Source: an uncultured Bacillota bacterium | GTDB taxonomy: Bacteria; Bacillota_I; Bacilli_A; RFN20; CAG-826 | Assembly (NCBI GenBank): GCA_949298195.1 | Contig: CASFVT010000028.1 | Location: 1-45,477, forward strand | DNA length: 45,477 nt | Direction of reading: 5' to 3' | Shown here: one piece after another, positions 44,613 through 45,477 of the stretch | Layout of the letters: each line of letters opens with the position of its first letter | Numbering within the stretch: the first letter of the stretch is position 1 | The notes under the pieces: model-generated | What the model was told of the DNA's origin: nothing | The model's database searches: none | The model's input: the letters and a program-made list of their open reading frames with translations, nothing else | Translations under genes and position numbers: made by a program

Positions 44613-44801
44613 ATGTCGGAAATCAAAGGCCAGCTCCTGGGGATGCTCATCGTCCTCGGGATCTTCACGGCCATCGGCGGAACCCTCGTGACGGCCTTCC
44701 AGAAGGAAGCCCAGCAGATCACGAGCTCCCTCGAGGCCCCGACCGTGTCTGCCAAGGCGGTCATCGCAGCCCCGAGTGGGAACATCTATAGCGTCGATTG
44801 A
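44613..44801 (+). CDS. Pilin-like small protein, candidate major subunit
   Basis: A 62-residue protein with one hydrophobic helix (residues about 8-30, GQLLGMLIVLGIFTAIGGTLV) and a short soluble tail. Size, place at the end of the operon and the perfect ribosome binding site AAAGGAGGTGA, the strongest in the operon, suggest the abundant pilin (Flp-like). The Flp prepilin motif with Glu-Tyr is not present, so it is not a standard Flp. No prepilin peptidase gene is in this window. A terminator follows 6 bases after the stop. Confidence 0.6.
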   Translation: MSEIKGQLLGMLIVLGIFTAIGGTLVTAFQKEAQQITSSLEAPTVSAKAVIAAPSGNIYSVD

Positions 44802-44807
44802 CGGGGA

Positions 44808-44831
44808 CGGGGAGCCTAGGCTCCCTTTTCT
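44808..44831 (+). terminator. Intrinsic terminator of the Tad-like operon
   Basis: GGGAGCC (44810-44816) and GGCTCCC (44819-44825) pair, followed by TTTT. Confidence 0.85.
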
Positions 44832-44847
44832 CCATCGCCAATTTCCC

Positions 44848-44853
44848 TATAAT
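44848..44853 (+). promoter_or_regulatory. -10 element of acpP
   Basis: A perfect TATAAT lies 21 bases before the ATG, with GGGGAGAGG between. No good -35. Confidence 0.55.
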
Positions 44854-44874
44854 CTTGGGGAGAGGTAAAAGAAC

Positions 44875-45108
44875 ATGGCTAATGCTAAGATGGACGAAAT
44901 CAAGAAGGCCCTTGCCGAACGGCTCAAAGTCGAGACGCTCGACGAGAATGCCGAAATCAAGAACCTCGGGCTCGATAGCCTCGACGTGGTGGAAATGTGC
45001 CTCAGCATGGAGGAAAAATACCAGATCGAGTTCGCGACCGAGGAGCTGGCTTCCTTCAAGACAATCGGGGACCTCCTGAAGAGCATCGAGGGAAAACTAG
45101 GGGCCTAG
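44875..45108 (+). CDS. acpP: Acyl carrier protein
   Basis: A 77-residue acidic carrier of fatty-acid intermediates. The phosphopantetheine site is the Ser of LGLDSLDVVEM, the ACP consensus being DSL. Four-helix ACP length and charge are right. It is monocistronic, with its own -10 and no other fatty-acid gene beside it. GGAGAGG lies about 10 bases before the ATG. Confidence 0.95.
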   Translation: MANAKMDEIKKALAERLKVETLDENAEIKNLGLDSLDVVEMCLSMEEKYQIEFATEELASFKTIGDLLKSIEGKLGA

Positions 45109-45126
45109 GTTTCTTGCACTTGTTTG

Positions 45127-45155
45127 TTGCAAAAGGCCCTAGCTGTCTATATATT
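45127..45155 (+). promoter_or_regulatory. Promoter of tRNA-Asn/tRNA-Glu
   Basis: TTGCAA (45127-45132), a 17-base spacer and TATATT (45150-45155). Confidence 0.65.
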
Positions 45156-45179
45156 TGTCAGTGCGCTTTTGCGCACCGT

Positions 45180-45254
45180 GCGCACTTAGCTCAACGGTAG
45201 AGCAATCGGCTGTTAACCGATCGGTTGTAGGTTCGAATCCTATAGTGCGCGCCA
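45180..45254 (+). tRNA. tRNA-Asn(GTT)
   Basis: Acceptor GCGCACT pairs with AGTGCGC, CCA is encoded, and the loop CTGTTAA gives anticodon GTT. Confidence 0.96.
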
Positions 45255-45255
45255 T

Positions 45256-45332
45256 GGCCCGTTGGAGAAGAGGCTTAACTCATATCCCTTTCAAGGATAC
45301 ATTCATGGGTTCGAATCCCGTACGGGTCACCA
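45256..45332 (+). tRNA. tRNA-Glu(TTC)
   Basis: Acceptor GGCCCGT pairs with ACGGGTC, CCA is encoded, and the stem TATCC/GGATA encloses CTTTCAA with anticodon TTC. It follows tRNA-Asn after one base, so both come from one transcript. Confidence 0.95.
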
Positions 45333-45345
45333 CATTAAAAAGAAA

Positions 45346-45390
45346 CGTCTGTTGCATCCTTAGCCGGTCTAAGATGCGCAGACTTTTTGG
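45346..45390 (+). terminator. Intrinsic terminator after the tRNA pair
   Basis: GTCTG, GCATC and TTAG pair in series with CTAA, GATGC and CAGAC, followed by five T. The last 87 bases of the window (45391-45477) show nothing I can assign. Confidence 0.85.
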
Positions 45391-45477
45391 TTTTTCGTTA
45401 ATCCAAATATTGAATTTTTCGCCATAAGGCCTGGCACCAAGATTTTAGGCATTCTTGGGGTCGGCTTATCCGTCTCA

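Overview
The window looks like chromosomal DNA from an uncultured member of the Bacillota, probably a Bacilli/Mollicutes-related gut-type lineage with a fairly GC-rich genome. The evidence is indirect: AddAB recombination genes, a pgpA-cdaA-glmM-glmS cluster, a CcpA-like cre palindrome, a yybP-ykoY manganese riboswitch, AGGAGG ribosome binding sites, TTGACA/TATAAT-type promoters, and proteins that most resemble Bacilli homologues. TGA is used as a stop codon, so the mycoplasma code does not apply. Codons are strongly C/G-ending, and six of the ten tRNAs carry a C in the first anticodon position. I could not run a taxonomic search.

Layout. 1-620: three tRNAs with two terminators. 627-6681: addB-like and addA (double-strand-break repair). 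6742-10388: a heterodimeric ABC exporter. 10413-11550: a DapB-fold dehydrogenase behind a perfect cre-like palindrome. 11589-14049: a MEMO/AMMECR1 fusion, a GNAT acetyltransferase and a membrane protein. 14052-16999: a manganese riboswitch and its P-type cation ATPase. 17016-20418: tRNAs, a divergent LysR regulator, a lipoprotein whose C-terminus reads as a barnase-like ribonuclease, and a DUF2188 protein. 20589-25051: phosphatidylglycerophosphatase A, diadenylate cyclase, GlmM and GlmS, linking lipid, c-di-AMP and amino-sugar metabolism. 25172-27664: purine nucleoside phosphorylase, a membrane NERD-like protein and a membrane protein. 27898-29895: tRNA-Gly (minus), gltX and a tRNA-Glu directly behind it. 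29896-33422: an accessory-looking stretch with an HTH-membrane protein, three IS-end-like direct repeats, a tiny repeat protein and a DUF262/DUF1524 (GmrSD-like) protein. 33609-36091: pyrG and a diacylglycerol-kinase-family gene. 36178-39986: a large Pro/Glu-rich membrane protein, an SDR and guanylate kinase. 40122-44801: a compact Tad-like secretion/pilus operon whose first gene is readable only with a -1 frameshift. 44875-45390: acyl carrier protein, tRNA-Asn, tRNA-Glu and a terminator. 45391-45477 holds nothing I can assign.

The most interesting points are: (1) the lipoprotein-anchored barnase-like RNase; (2) several genes whose start codon sits at or within a few bases of the predicted transcription start, suggesting leaderless mRNAs; (3) the frameshifted leader gene of a minimal Tad-like operon; (4) a Pro/Glu-rich membrane protein with five copies of a short helical motif; (5) a diadenylate cyclase with a changed RHR motif and no cdaR beside it; (6) gltX linked to a tRNA-Glu gene. 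All family calls come from reading motifs, not from database searches.
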